From: Notospermus geniculatus
Taxonomy: Eukaryota; Nemertea; Pilidiophora; Heteronemertea; Lineidae
Direction: 5' to 3'
Assembly: GCA_002633025.1 (NCBI GenBank)
Contig: NMRB01000159.1
Location: 45,725 to 109,724 of the forward strand
DNA length: 64,000 nt
The first letter of the stretch is position 1. Every line of letters starts with the position of its first letter. The notes below the pieces were generated by a model that ran no database searches, was not told the DNA's origin, and saw only the letters and a program-made list of their open reading frames with translations. The position numbers were made by a program, and so were the translations under genes. Positions 33,386 through 45,866 of this stretch are shown here, in pieces.

Positions 33386-35194
33386 TTGTTTCGATGGTCC
33401 CCGCCATCTTGGTTTCTACGAAGATTTCATGCATACACACTTATCTGGTGGATAAATCAACGCATATGATTGGTCGGGCGATATGAATGTGCCCACCAGA
33501 TGTAACTGTGCACGTGAAGTTTTGCGAGAAAGCCAAGATGGCGGAGGGGACATCAAAACGACGAATAGAGGAGAAACAAGGCGATATATTTATCAGGCTG
33601 AAATCAGGCCCATGTTTGAGTACAAGACAGACATCACTGATTCCCTAAGAACTTGTTACAGAAAGAACTGTTCAAACATTTCCCCTGAAACAACACAAAA
33701 TGTGACGGTTGCCATTACATTCTGCCTGCTCGGGTTCATCTGCCATGTCTACTCAGGCCAACAATAACCTGCGAGGATTTATCCCCATTTCACCTTTCCC
33801 CAATTTGCCCCCTAATACAAATTCTCCACTCCAGCTCGCCATAACCCTACCCTAGACCTATTAACCATTGGATGGCAAATTGGGAAAGAAGGTGAAATGC
33901 CGATAGGAAGACACACACTAACAACCAAGTCCAATAACGCCAGGCTAGGAAAACCATCTAGAGGGCAACAACAGTCGGACACAAGAGGCAAATATAACAC
34001 AATACGAAATTCCCAGAATTTCACCCGCTGAGGACAGTGATATCTGGGTCAACATGGCTGGCGAGAACTTCCGCCACATTGATCCTTCAGGGAGTAAATA
34101 TATGTTTCACCACCTGTAAGGCAAGCAGACAGAAACAAAAGACAAAACACAACAGACAATGTTACAGATTTGTCGCTGGATTCACCTGATGAGGACGGCC
34201 ATATCTGGGTCAATGTGGCAGGGGTTCCCCTCACCGGAAGTTGACTCGTGATACAGCGTTCATCACCAGCAAATGATGATGATAACATAAACAAAGGTGA
34301 GACAGGATAGGATGTAAAATCAATCAAGTCCTACCTGAATTATAATTGATTTATCCAAGATTGATTAACCCCATCGTACGATCACGTGTCCATAACTCTC
34401 GTCGCAAGATCCGAACGTTACGTCACAGAATCCACAGGTCTTTAGACTTCGGCCCAGGACCGTTCCGTCGCCGTCTTCGTCGTGCTTCCTGCCGAATCAA
34501 GCAAAGAACATCCTGATTAGCCACAAGTCGAAGTCTGTGTGCTTGCTTCGTTCACGATTTATTCACATTCAAGAGAAATCAATAGACGCAACGGTTATGA
34601 GATCGTACCACTGACCTCACATGACCTCCTTAGCAACCAATCACAGGGCAGCATCTGATGACGATAGATATTGAATACCGGAGCTCTGACGTCAATGACA
34701 TCGATGGTAATAAACACGAGACAGGAATGATTGTGGCCCTGACACGGTAGTATAGACGAGCCGAACGCTGCGAGCTAGCACTAACGGGGAAGGGAAGACG
34801 GTACTGCTACGATGCTAGCTATCAGATGCTAGCCCTGTTCAATGTAGAGATAGCAACATGCCTGCTAGCAATGCTAGCATTGGTTTGTACACAAACGTTA
34901 GCCCGTGTAGCGAGTATACTTGAATATTGGAACGGTAGCATATGTCAAGAGGGGGAATATCTGGAGAGAATTGAGACAACATAGTAAGGCATAGAATGTC
35001 GATATAAGATGGATAGCGGCTGCGCGTAGCGTATTGAACAGGTTGAGGCCGCACTCGTTTAATACGGTGTTTCTAGACGAGGGTTGCCTGCCATTTGGAG
35101 ATTTATGCCAGGGCACTAGGCCAAGATTCTTGGGGTGGGTTAGGGGTATCTTGGACTCCCAAGATTCGTGGTACAAGTTGGGGTTAGGGTCAGG
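33386..35194. other. No confidently supported gene
   Basis: Two similar plus-strand segments at 34030-34075 and 34185-34240 both read ED-x-x-IWVN-x-AG in open frames. They could be fragments of duplicated exons but have poor splice signals. An open frame at 33483-33767 has a hydrophobic end (VTVAITFCLLGFICHVY). Neither can be assigned to a gene. Confidence 0.3.
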
Positions 35195-35222
35195 GTAGGA
35201 ACAGGATTAGGGTTAGGGTTTA
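35195..35222 (+). repeat. Short telomere-like repeat
   Basis: GGATTAGGGTTAGGGTTT contains two to three TTAGGG units, preceded by degenerate GGTTAGGGTCAGGG. It is a short interstitial tract, not a chromosome end. Confidence 0.7.
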
Positions 35223-35495
35223 GCAAGTACCACAAATCCCGGGGACCTGAGATGAATCTACTGCTTGCAGGTTTCCTACAGTTGCATGGTATAGCTAATG
35301 TGGTAGGTCAGATTTCTTTGGAATGGGTTTTATGTGTAGGACGAGACGGGTTTGAAGGCAAAAACTCTAGATTGTAGGCTAGTATTGATATTTTTTTTGC
35401 TCAGATGAACTTTTCACCAAATGTGGAGGAATCTTCAGTGAATGAATCTGATCACTTTTAGCAAGAGAAGAACACCCAAGCACCCCCTAGGGTCA

Positions 35496-35672
35496 GGGGC
35501 GGATCCACGATTTGGGAAAAGAGGAGCACCCTCTGCTGGAAACATTAAAATCTGCGGCGAATTTCAAACTCACAGATTTGCTCCAAATTTCAGAATTTCA
35601 CAATCGATTTTACAAATTTGTTGGCCAAAAGGATGAGGCGAGCATCTGGGGCGCCCCCTCTGGATCTGTGCC
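35496..35672. repeat. MITE, GGATCCA-end family, copy 2
   Basis: Starts AGGGGCGGATCCACGATTTG and ends GCCCCCTCTGGATCTGTGCC. The interior GAAATCTGCGGYGAATTT-like block and ACAAATTTGTTGGCCAAA match the other copies. Confidence 0.82.
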
Positions 35673-36236
35673 CAAGGTTGTCTTTGAAGAACTGCTAGTC
35701 AGCAAATCTCTGCTAAAACCCCAACAAGCCTGACAGTCTTACAGGCTGATAGACTCAAAGGACACCTAAATCCATTTTGAAGTTTTGACAAATATCAGCA
35801 TTCAGGGGAACTGTGGACTTCAGAACTACCCGGCTTTTAACTGCATCAAGCTACAGTCCAGTTGCTCGTCGTCAAGTTGGAGAACAGCGTAGACGGACGC
35901 CAAGCTAGCACTACTCTCAGGAGCCCTGCCGCCGTTCCTGCGTACACAGACGTTTTCCAATACCATAAGAGGTAGCATCAGTTTGACGACTGCAGAGATA
36001 TCCATGGCGACATAGGCCGAGCCTGAAGAGAACGCAACCAATTGGGCGTCACGTTCTACGTTAGGAGACTGTTCGTCCGCTACCAGCTTAACAGACAAGA
36101 TGATGAGTGGAAACAGAAGTGGAGCCTTACCATTTAGGGACCAATGGTACCAGCAGATATGTTTGTAGCCCTTTTCGTGCCAGTGGCAGTGGCAGTTTCC
36201 TGAGAACAAACAAAACCTACCAAATCGTAAATAAAC
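35673..36236. other. No supported gene
   Basis: A minus-strand open frame at 35826-36209 has no recognisable domain and no good splice boundary. Confidence 0.35.
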
Positions 36237-36400
36237 CCTGTCACATAGTATTCATATGAAAGTACTCAGTGAGACCTTTCCAATGAATACCTATGTGAGG
36301 GGGTTCAGGTGTTATAGAAACCCTCTCACATAGGTATTCACTGGAAAGTGTTCTCAGAGAGCTTTCCAATGACCACCCACATGATGGCTTTCTGATGCCT
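36237..36400. repeat. Inverted and direct repeat of CCTATGTGAG units
   Basis: TCCAATGAATACCTATGTGA followed by GGGGGTTC is mirrored by CCCTCTCACATAGGTATTCA. A third degenerate unit lies at each side. Probably a degraded MITE array. Confidence 0.6.
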
Positions 36401-36984
36401 TTCAGGGTTTTTCTTCTCTTTTTTGACAAAACTGTCCTTTGCAGTGAAGGGTTAAATAGACGTGTCCCAATTGCCGAGATCACAATGATAAAGAATCCCT
36501 ACACTACCAAATATGTCAAAATGCAGGCACACACAAGTGATGGAACAGCGACCGGTCTGACCGACCTGTAGATAGAACAGCCTCGGGTGTTCCTGTGCGT
36601 GGGAGTCAAGTAATGAAGGGATATCATAACAAGCCGCTCGAGTCAGCGATGTTTTCTAGCAGGATACAGCGTGTACTCTGTGGATCAAAAGCTAATGGAC
36701 GGTATTTTTTGTCAGATGTCAACAGTGCGGCAATCAAGAAAATGGAATAATGACAAGGCAGCTGCCGAGAAGAATGTAAAGGCACTGCTCTGTGTGAGTT
36801 TTCTTGTGCGAGATGGGCAATTCACAGTTGTTGGTTTCCTTGCATTTTACACCTCGACCTCTGAGACACTGTCTGCCCATAGTTTTCTCAACCGCGAGTT
36901 GCCCAGAGAGAGCCAGTTAGCAACTTGTCTGTGAAAACTGCCGCGTCCAAAAGTACTGAGATAGCCTCGTACCACACCTTATTT

Positions 36985-37225
36985 TTTTACGTTTCAGAGA
37001 ACGACAAATCAGTTTTTTTGCTGGTTGTCCATGGACAACCTGAATTCCAGAATTTGGTTGTCCGCATCAAACGTTGATTGCCCGTTGGCCTAAATATTAA
37101 GCATTTCATGATAAAGCTGCTCTCAGGGCAGTTGTCCACGGACAACTGATTGGATGAAATGGCTTGTCCGTTTGGGAAAATCAGTTGTCCCGGGCGCCCG
37201 GACAACCAATTTGTCGTTCACTGCG
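36985..37225. repeat. Element with TTGTCC/GGACAA palindromes
   Basis: GAACGACAAATCAG at the left and AATTTGTCGTTC at the right form inverted ends. In between are GGTTGTCCATGGACAACC, CAGTTGTCCACGGACAACTG and AGTTGTCCCGGGCGCCCGGA, three compact self-complementary units. Confidence 0.7.
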
Positions 37226-37409
37226 TTTGAATGCTGCTGATGGCCCAAGAAACTTTGATGAAAGATGCCAGGAAAAGGAATGGAATTGAAAATATCCTGT
37301 GTTGTCAGGAGAGCGGCTGTTGGAGGACAAACTGGTGATTCAAGATTTCTCCCTCTACATCAACACCATGAACATAGACCCTTAGGGTAAAACACACAAG
37401 TGTAACCTT

Positions 37410-37855
37410 AAGCCTAGCGTACATCGGCCTTGCAACTGGAAGCAACTACCGGCAATCGGTTGGCAGCTACATGGAACCAGCAGCAACTGATCAGATGCTC
37501 AAACAGGCCGATGTACGCGCACTGGCAACGCTATTGCTGACTGTTGCCATTAGTTCCAGCCAGTTGCTGATGTTCTATTCGTTGCCAATGGTTGCTTCTA
37601 GTCGTCTTCAGTCACTTCCGATGTACGCTCGCTGGCAATGAATTTCCTCGTTTGTGGAGCACACCTGGTCACGTGAATGTTTATCACATGATTCCCTGAG
37701 TGGTCCGATCGGAAGACATCGACAATTTCCGTGTAGCATTTAGTATCATTGCCTGTTCGATGTGCGCACTCCAGATTGAAGACCAGATTGTGCCACTTGT
37801 TGCCGCAATGACCTGTCGTAACCAATGTGCACGGAATGCGTACATCAATAGCGAC
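37410..37855. repeat. MITE with AGCCTAGCGTACATC ends, copy 2, truncated
   Basis: TTA precedes AGCCTAGCGTACATCGGCCT. The interior runs antiparallel to copy 1 (27779-28265): TGTGGAGCACACCTGGTCAC here versus GTGACCAGGTGTGCTCCACA there. The far inverted end is missing. Confidence 0.7.
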
Positions 37856-39062
37856 AACGTGGAACAAACCCAAGGGTGAGAAATCTTGCTGAAATCCTGA
37901 CACCGACTTAGTTCAGCACAAGACTGTACAGAGAGTGATCATTTCCCCTCTCACCAAGTTGCCATCAAGTCATCCACCTTTCCACCTGCTCAGGTCTTGA
38001 TTTGCCTCGTCTTAAGACTAGAGTACAATCTTTATTGCAAGCAGACGACATCTTCCTCGTTTAACATAGGTCATTGAACCATCTTTTTGAAGATGGGGAT
38101 TTGGCCTAGTGTAGTGTGGTGATTGATGCCCAATGCGAGGGTCTGTGGGTTCGAATCTGGTAGGAAGCAATGTCTTCCACCTTAGAAACCTGTTTCTATT
38201 TCATGTTCTGACTATTAAAGGCACTCTTCCACTTGTGTTTTCTCGTGCAAGTCGGCTCGCAAAGCAACTCAACCACAGAAATCTGTGGCCAGTGGTTTGT
38301 GTCATTGGTGTAGGCCGTAAGGAAACCACCTGGCTTTATCAAGGCTCCTCTAAGTCTGAAATTGAGTAACGTCAATGCAAATCAAGTGACACTCTCCAAG
38401 ATGACGAAAAGTCTAGGGGTACAATGTCAGAGGCAAAGACACTTCCAAGACAGAAAGGTCTAGAAGTGTCGAGGGCTCTAAGCAAATGGGACATGGACAG
38501 CAATTTCGCACCATTTCATGGTAATACCGGGTGTAAATGTATTTTACGCGCCGGTCACCCACAGAAAACTGACTGCTTTCAATTTGCCCCCCCCCCCCAG
38601 TAACGTTCTGAGAAGCTTTATGTCATTGCCAACAATCCTTCACAATGCCAGTGACTTCCGTATTTGTCTCCTGAACACACGGATGGAAAACTAGAAGTAT
38701 TACCTTCGTTTTGGTCGATCCCTATCCAGAACGTCCACAGAGTACGTTCATCCTTACTTACAAAACAATCCCGAACTGTTCCTTGTTTTTCCTTGAATCC
38801 TCTACAGTATCATCCTCCACAAATACCTTAGAAAATTTATCCTGAGTAGGCCTACCGTAACTTTAATGGCACGCACATGGTAAGTAAGATGTTGGTAAGC
38901 CAAACCTGTTGTAATAATAACTCACGAAGAGTTGGTCGGCAGGCAGCAGGATGTTGGCGGTACATCCCACCAGGTGAGGTGGTATCGCCTGATTACGCAT
39001 GCAGCAACTCCAATACTGACTCCTTTTCAACAAGGTTCTTCCATTCCATCTAAAGTTGCAAG
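37856..39062. other. No supported gene; partial SINE at 38092-38170
   Basis: Contains a second copy of the SINE head GGGATTTGGCCTAGTG with B-box GTGGGTTCGAATCTGG at 38092-38170, missing about 25 bp between the boxes. Nothing else is supported. Confidence 0.5.
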
Positions 39063-39480
39063 CGCAGCTAGGTAGGCCGATCGTCGTCAACGAAGAACAC
39101 AGCTAGGTAGGCCAACCCTCATCAGTGACGAACACAGCTACGTAGGTCGGCCCTCGTCAGTGACAAACACAGCTACATGTAGGTAGGCCGACCCACGGCA
39201 GTGATGAACGCAGCTAGGTAGGTCAGCCCTCGTCAGTGACAAGGGCACTAGGTAGATGTTGACCCTCGTCATTGACAAACACAGCTACGCAGGTCAGCCC
39301 TCGTCAATGACAAATGCAGCGAGGTAGACCGACCCTTGTCAGTGACGAACACAGCTATGTAGGTCGGCCCTCATCAGTGACAAGCACAGCTTCTCAGGCC
39401 CTCATCAGTAACAAACGAAGCTAGGTAGACTGACCCTCGTCAGTGACTCAGTGCAGAGGTAGGCCGATCCTGGTCAGCGA
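39063..39480. repeat. Minisatellite, about 36-bp unit, about 11 copies
   Basis: Degenerate units of CAGCTAGGTAGGCCGACCCT followed by CGTCAGTGACGAACA. Units vary in length by a few bases. Confidence 0.88.
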
Positions 39481-40282
39481 AGCCATCAACCCATACAACC
39501 TGTTGAGACTGACCTACTGAGGAGCATTTCTGAGATAAGTTGGCCTAGGATATCGTAGGATGTAGAATTTTGGTTCCAAGATTAGGCAACGTGGTTGTGG
39601 CTATATATGGCAACATTACCTATCACAGACGAGTCAATCTTTTCTCTGCTCAGCCTAGAGGAGGTGTGAGCTGCACGCACCGAGTTCTCTGAGTCCTTGT
39701 CAAGTTGCCAAGACAAATTTTCAACAGGACTTTTTGCCGTTTCTTTATAGAGGCATCAACACGCTTTGCTCTTCCAAATGTCTCCTTCAAAACACACGCC
39801 ACCTCCGTCCTCTCTCCACAAAAATCAGAGGCTGTACCTTGAGACAAACGCAGAGATGAAAACATAATTCCAGAAATGTTGTCCGTTCATGTTGTTAATA
39901 ATTTCCAATAAAAACTCTGTTTGAAAGTGCAGGGAGATGAGTCATAAAGTCTAGGGTTTTGTCGAGGAAATGTGAAAGGGCCATGTTTATCATATAACAA
40001 CCTCCCTCAGATTCCTACCCACACGGCAGAGTGAGGTTTCTTGGACTCTTACGCTGAATGTCACTGCGTTGCTGACTCACGGTTCGACTTCTAAAAATAC
40101 CTAGTTCAAGTGTTGCAGTCGTGCATTGCATTTTGTACTGAGCGCGGGTTAAAACGGAGACCTGTATCAACTGTACATTGCTTGACCGCCAAGTGTCTTT
40201 GGAAACTCGTAAATCTTGCTGGCCGTGGCAGGGAGAAGGCATCATTTCCACAGTCCTAAACATGATGTCTTGGTGGACTCTA
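39481..40282. other. No supported gene
   Basis: Unique-looking sequence with no recognised exon or RNA gene. Confidence 0.4.
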
Positions 40283-40640
40283 CACGTACCTACATTGTAC
40301 GAATGGTGATGTGGTTGTACCTCTAGATTGCACGAAAGCGCTAAGCCTGATCTGATCTGACCAACCTCGTCATGTATGCGAACAGTGATCTGGGCAAATC
40401 GCTACCTACATTGTATGAAAGCGCAAACCTCCCAGAGCCTGATGAGGGGATACCTCTACCTAAGTTGTATGAAAGCACTAACCCCTCCCAAGCTTGATGA
40501 GGGGGTACCTCTACCTACACTGTACGAAAGTGCCAACCCCCAAGCCTGATGAGGGGATACCTCTACCTACACTGTACAAAAGTGCCAACCCCCAAGCCTG
40601 ATGAGGGGATACCTCTATCTACTTGGTACGAAAGCGCCAA
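40283..40640. repeat. Minisatellite, about 52-bp unit, about 6 copies
   Basis: Units contain TACCTCTACCTACACTGTAC, GAAAGTGCCAACCCCCAAGC and CTGATGAGGGGA. The first two units are more degenerate. Confidence 0.88.
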
Positions 40641-41103
40641 CCTAACGGATGCTTCCCGTCTTCGACAAGGTGGAACACGATCAATGAACTTCGGGGGAAA
40701 GTAGACACAGACAAAGACGGGAGACGCCACGCAACCGACAGAAATAGCCCCGTTGTGTACACTCAATTACCTAATCATTCTAAATACATTAATGAGTTCT
40801 AGCGACTATCAATCCTGGCACATCGATCTGCGGGCATCGATATTCCCTCATTGGTCCATAATTGCCCCGCTACAAATTAAAGTGAGTGAGATCGAGAGGC
40901 TGAGGTAACAACAAAGGGCAGCCGAGCATGTGATGTCCATCAATGTTGTATTAGTTGCTCTTTATTTGGAGGGAATTGACTTTTTTAGATTTCAACCACG
41001 GACCATGGCCTTCAGTCAGTTCACCTTCGTGTGCTTTCGGTCCCTATTCTTGGCTGGGTCTCTGGCCTAGGTGCGCATGGGGAGTATGTATGTCGTTTGA
41101 AGG

Positions 41104-41400
41104 CAAAATAATCCAGTAGCATTCCAGTTGGGGCATGACCGTCTGTGGGTACAGGTCTTACGGATTCGCAGCATGCCATACGGTCAGATGAACTCTGGTT
41201 CAGTTGAGCACAGGGGAGTGCTCAGTTCAATGGGTAGAATGCAAAATAATCCAGTAGCATTCCGGTTGGGTCATGGCCGTCTGTGGGGTAGAGGTCTTCC
41301 GGGTTCGAAGCATTCAATATGGTCAGGTGACCTTTGGAGCAGCAGAGAGCTCAATTCGAGGGGTAGAAGGCAAAATAATCCACTTGCCCTGTTGGTTATG
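41104..41400. repeat. Tandem repeat, about 143-bp unit, about 2.3 copies
   Basis: AAAATAATCCAGTAGCATTC followed by TTGGG and GACCGTCTGTGG recurs at 41107 and 41250, with a third start at 41370. Confidence 0.8.
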
Positions 41401-43656
41401 GCTGCGTAAGGGGGAGATGTCTTCGAGATACAAAACATTTGATATGGTTTCTCATGGGCAGGTCATAAAATAGAAACCCTACCAATCTGTTCTTTGTTAT
41501 CAGATTCAGAACCTGAAGGCAAGCGAGCCCATATGATAAACTCCTATCCCTATTAATATTGTTGCGCCATGCATAAGCACACAGTGTATATTCCGTTCTT
41601 AGCCTAGCACTGTGTATAATCAATAGGTTCTGAGAAGAAGAGAGCCACGGATCAATTGACGAGGTTGCAGGCAGTGTAGTCTCACGAGAGGTTGAGCTGG
41701 CTTAGTAGAGCAGTGGTTAACGTGTTCGCTGACTGCTGGGAGATGATTATACCCCAGTCACGTTCGTCTCAAGTTGCACAGTTGGCTCTCAGAGTGGTGC
41801 TGCAGAAACATCGGGGACTGACACCGCTGCGTTCTGGCGATCCCCAGTCAGACCATCCTTTATGTAATACAAAAGGCTCAGACATGATATCGAAGTCCTC
41901 GACGGAGCGTCCAACGCACATTTGCGATCCATTGGCCTTGCTACCACCAGACTAAGATCTATGAGAATGCGCAACCTGTTAGCTACGGAGAACCAGGCAC
42001 CAGGCACGCCTTATCCGATTGACCAGAGGATAAACATGATGCTCTGAACAGTCGAAATTTTGAGTGGGATTCCTAAAACCGTTCATTCAAATAATTTTTC
42101 ATAGATTTATAAGTGAAAATATTTGCTTCAGATTTTTAATGACAACGTTGTATTAATAGCACGAAGGCACAATTCAAACAATGGCGTACTTAGTTCTCTC
42201 CGCCTCCACCAACACATCACAATGAAGTTTAAGTTGACAAAAGCGCACTTTGATGCTCGCTCGGGTACAAACTACGATATTTAGACTATTTTTAGATCCT
42301 TCTGCAACGGGGCTTATGTATCTAATGTAAATAATTGATAGCGCTAAAAATAACCAATACATTCAAAATTTAGTGGGTGAGGTTGAAAATGTTTACCTAC
42401 TGATTTTGACAACGCTATTTATTGTGGATTTTTTCACATTTTTTTTTCGTAGGCCTACAGAGTTTTTCAACATGCAGGCCTCTGCCCAGGAAGCAGAATT
42501 CTATCACTTCAGAACCTACACCAACGGCTGAATAGACCGAGTAATTCAGTGTGAAAATGTCATGTGGCTATCATCGCCACCAGGGTTGCAAAGCCTCCCG
42601 TCTCCATGGACCGGCCGGATTTAGATAAAAACTTTTGTATTATGAGACGCATAAGCTCAGCAATGTAGATATTGGTTCGACAGTATGCATTATTTTCAGG
42701 AGACAATTTGTTGATTGCTGAGCAAGTCACGAACTTCTACACTGAGGTCAATGAACTGTCTGACAGCAACGCTGGAGGGTTTTGAGACTCTGAGATTAGA
42801 TTTCTGACGCTTGTTCTCAAATGACGTGGCAGTGAGTGTACACGTTAAGCATATTACATGGAAAAGACAGTTGCGACAATTTTTTGGGGAGGGGGAGGCA
42901 GGGGAAGTCACTGAAACCGCTGAAACATTTGGCTGTTTCAGGGTTAAATCATGGTGTATTTCACACAAATAATTTATATGTTACCTTTATATCCTTTGGG
43001 AGCTGTGTCAGTTGTGAACCTGGGAAGTCGCTACATTTGACACCTCGGAATCCATGATCAGATGGAAAACACGGAATTCTCGGCGAGCTGTGCGTCGTCG
43101 TCCTCTAATTCAGATCCCGTGTGCTGCTCTGATTCTGAAAGAATACAAGCGATTTTTACAAAATACTTCCTTTCTATTAAAACTTGCTTTGCAGTTATTG
43201 GTCCATTGTTACAATGTGGTCCATTGTTACAATGTGGGAGGAAACCAGATGCTCGCCATAGAACCACCGATGAAAGACACTCCTGAAGACAGGGATCTTT
43301 TCCAAAAATAATCATGGCAATGCAAAGCTGCGGAGACGTGATGATGCCACCGTGGTGGCGCCACCTACTTTTGTATAATTGTGTTATTCTCCAGACATTT
43401 TCTTGGGACTTCAGTGACGAAATTTCCTGAGGGCTCTGTGTTCAATGCAACCGGAAGATCGTGTGTCAGCTTGCCAAGGACAGAACAAACTAACCAATCT
43501 GAAAGACAGTGTGACATACGATTGTTGACAATGATGCCTTGTTCCACTGACAGCGGTTTATCACATTCACACTTTCCAATGTCAATCTAGTAAAATTGTC
43601 ATTGTTGTAAGCATTCTTTTTTACCGACTCTGGATGATCTAACATCAGGTCATTAG
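41401..43656. other. No supported gene; SINE head near 41690
   Basis: GAGCTGGCTTAGTAGAGCAG near 41693 resembles a tRNA-derived SINE head. A SINE-tail GGAGGAAACCAG is at 43228. CCATTGTTACAATGTGG is directly duplicated at 43201. No exon is supported. Confidence 0.4.
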
Positions 43657-43702
43657 TTACTCAATACAGGAGGAAACCGGAGACTTCTGAGAATATCGCG
43701 AG

Positions 43703-43880
43703 ATGTTTTTTACCATTTTGACTTGAAATATGGCTGCCAGGTAGAGGTACACAGCGAGGAATAGTCCGCAGTAAAGAATCGCCAAAAAAACGCTGAGTTT
43801 GTTTTGTGTCTGAGAAATAGCTTTTCCCACCTGTGAATTCGATTCAGACGCATTTCTTTTTCCTTCTCGAACCAGCCTTG
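43703..43880 (-). CDS. Weak candidate exon with a membrane segment
   Basis: A minus-strand frame reads RLVREGKRNASESNSQVGKA, then LSVFLAILYCGLFLAVYLYL, a convincing transmembrane stretch, and ends IFQVKM at an ATG/GTAAAA donor-like site. There is no ATG at its start. The left boundary could be an acceptor at TTCTTTGTGTCAAG or ATTCACAG. The family is not recognised and no neighbouring exons are seen, so it may be chance. Confidence 0.22.
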
Positions 43881-44763
43881 ACACAAAGAATAATCAGTCG
43901 ATTTTTCTAACGTGCATTCCCCATAAAATAAGCTGGATAGTTTTACGGAGGCTGCTGTGGTTTTTATTGGCAGCACTCGGGCGAGTCGGTTCCCAAACAA
44001 AGTTTAAGATTCACAGGTACGGACACGTGCTTTAAATTATCGTAATAAGTGGCCGACTCCTAGCTCTTATGTTGTGGTAGTTATAACAGCAGAGAAGTTT
44101 TTTAAAGAACATGTTTTACATCATATTATTGTCCCAGTGAAAGTCAGGTGTGCGTGTGTGTGGGGGGGTAGAGGCATGGGAGAGTTATTCGTAGCGAGAC
44201 CAAACCCTACTACCACAGCGCCCACTGACAAGGTGCCTGGATTCCCATACACATAGTATTTTATGGTCATGCCTTAAAAATCAACAAACTAGAGTGCATT
44301 CATCAGACTTATTTTAAGCTCATCGCAGCCAAAAGTCACGGTTCCCCGACAACCAGCTCCCCGTTTCAAAACACAAGGCTGACTAAGAACCAAAAATAAA
44401 TTTGTAAATTTCCACCAATTACACCGGTTACACCTGGTAAAGCATACACGGGAGGGGAAAACGGGAACTTTTCCGTCTCCATAGCAACGCCATAGCACAA
44501 GCAGCTCGGGGAGAGATGTACAGTTATCATACATACACAGACGGCAGACAGCCTTTACCAATCGTTAAACCACAAGATGTACTTAGGTTTTCTTGGTAAA
44601 TGGTTGCCAGTGGATTTTTATGACCGCTTCAGACGCATTCAATATGAATATTATAGTCTGGTATGTTTTGAGTTCTTGAAATCAAATCAAGGAAGATGTT
44701 TGCGAGGTGATTAGAATCTGATATCGAATACCTGCAGAATGAAACAGGATTGAACATAATTGG

Positions 44764-45040
44764 GCTGTCAGAGTGGTGCAATGGAAATACTGTGCCTGTC
44801 GAGGGGCGGATCCACGATTTCGGAAAAGAGGGGGAGCACTGTGCTAGAAACATTGAAATCTGCGGTGAATTTCAATGATTTGCTCGAAATTTCATGGCTG
44901 ATTTTACAGATTTGTTGGCCGAAAGGGGGGGGGGGTGCGCCAAGAGCGCCCCCTTGGATCTGCGCCTGCTGTCACTTCTGAGGTTCTGGGTTCGATCCCC
45001 AGTCGAACGCTCTCTTCATGGGAAAGTTCACGTTATAGTT
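44764..45040 (+). mobile_element. tRNA-derived SINE interrupted by a MITE
   Basis: The head GTCAGAGTGGTGCAATGGAA with ACTGTGCCTGTC is split from its B-box part (CTGGGTTCGATCCCCAGTCG) by the element at 44797-44970. When the insert is ignored the two parts align with the SINE at 21264-21430. Confidence 0.7.
44797..44970. repeat. MITE, GGATCCA-end family, copy 3, nested
   Basis: Starts GAGGGGCGGATCCACGATTT and ends CCCCTTGGATCTGCGCCTG. The interior GAAATCTGCGGTGAATTT is shared with the other copies. It is inserted within the SINE head. Confidence 0.82.
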
Positions 45041-45534
45041 GGGTTTATAGTCTTGACTGATATCAACAATGGTAGAGGTGTCATCCGACAGGATGGAAGG
45101 CGGGCCACCGACAGCACAGGTTTTCTTTACCTGCACTTGCAGCGTTTCCGCCAGAGTGTACTAAAGTAGTAAAGGCCATTTTCTTTAATTTCATGGGGTT
45201 TTGCTGATTTTGAAAAAAAATAGTAACCTCAAAATATTTTCTGGCAGAAACCCCGACTTGGGCACTCCGGTTTCCTCCTGCATTCTGAGCAGAGGACACC
45301 TCTAAAAGGAGACATCCTTTGCAAGTGTTGGTTGGAGACCAACATGACATAGCTACACTAGAGAAATACCGGTAATCCAACGCATTCCAATCATTCACTA
45401 TGATTATCCAATACACAAAAGACGAGCTATCGATTTTACTATCGCCTTAATCAGCAAGTTCCAACATCGATCTAACGATGCAAGACTGTGGGAAGACTAA
45501 ACCGTTTGAACATGAATTGATCACAGCACTTTCC

Positions 45535-45866
45535 AATATTAATAATAATGATAATGTTTAGTTTATACAGCACATTTCCAGGCTGAAGGCTTGTTCAATG
45601 TACTTTAGATTACTTCCCCTAGCCATGGGCTTGTTCATTCAAGACCTTCTGAACTCCTGAGCAGCAGTTTGAGATCACGCAGTCGCTACAAGTACAAACT
45701 ATTCAATGACATTACGCCAGTGCCAGGTACCCCTTTCCACATGCCATGGTGAGGTGAGCCACAGCAAAAAGATTTCCCAAATTATCACGCCGACAGCGGG
45801 ATTCAAACCAGGGGCCTCCTGGCCACGATAGTCAGAGAACCCAGACACTACACCACAGCCGTATAA
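45535..45866 (-). mobile_element. tRNA-derived SINE, full length
   Basis: On the minus strand the element starts GGCTGTGGTGTAGTGTCTGG (A-box), has B-box CTGGTTTGAATCCCGC, a body with TTGAATGAACAAGCCC, and ends AATGTGCTGTATAAACTAAA followed by ATTATTATTAAT. ATGATAAT-like words occur on both flanks and may be the target duplication. Confidence 0.78.

Noticed and set aside
39063-40640. CRISPR-like array
   Set aside because: Units are degenerate and contiguous, without unique spacers. These are minisatellites in an animal genome.
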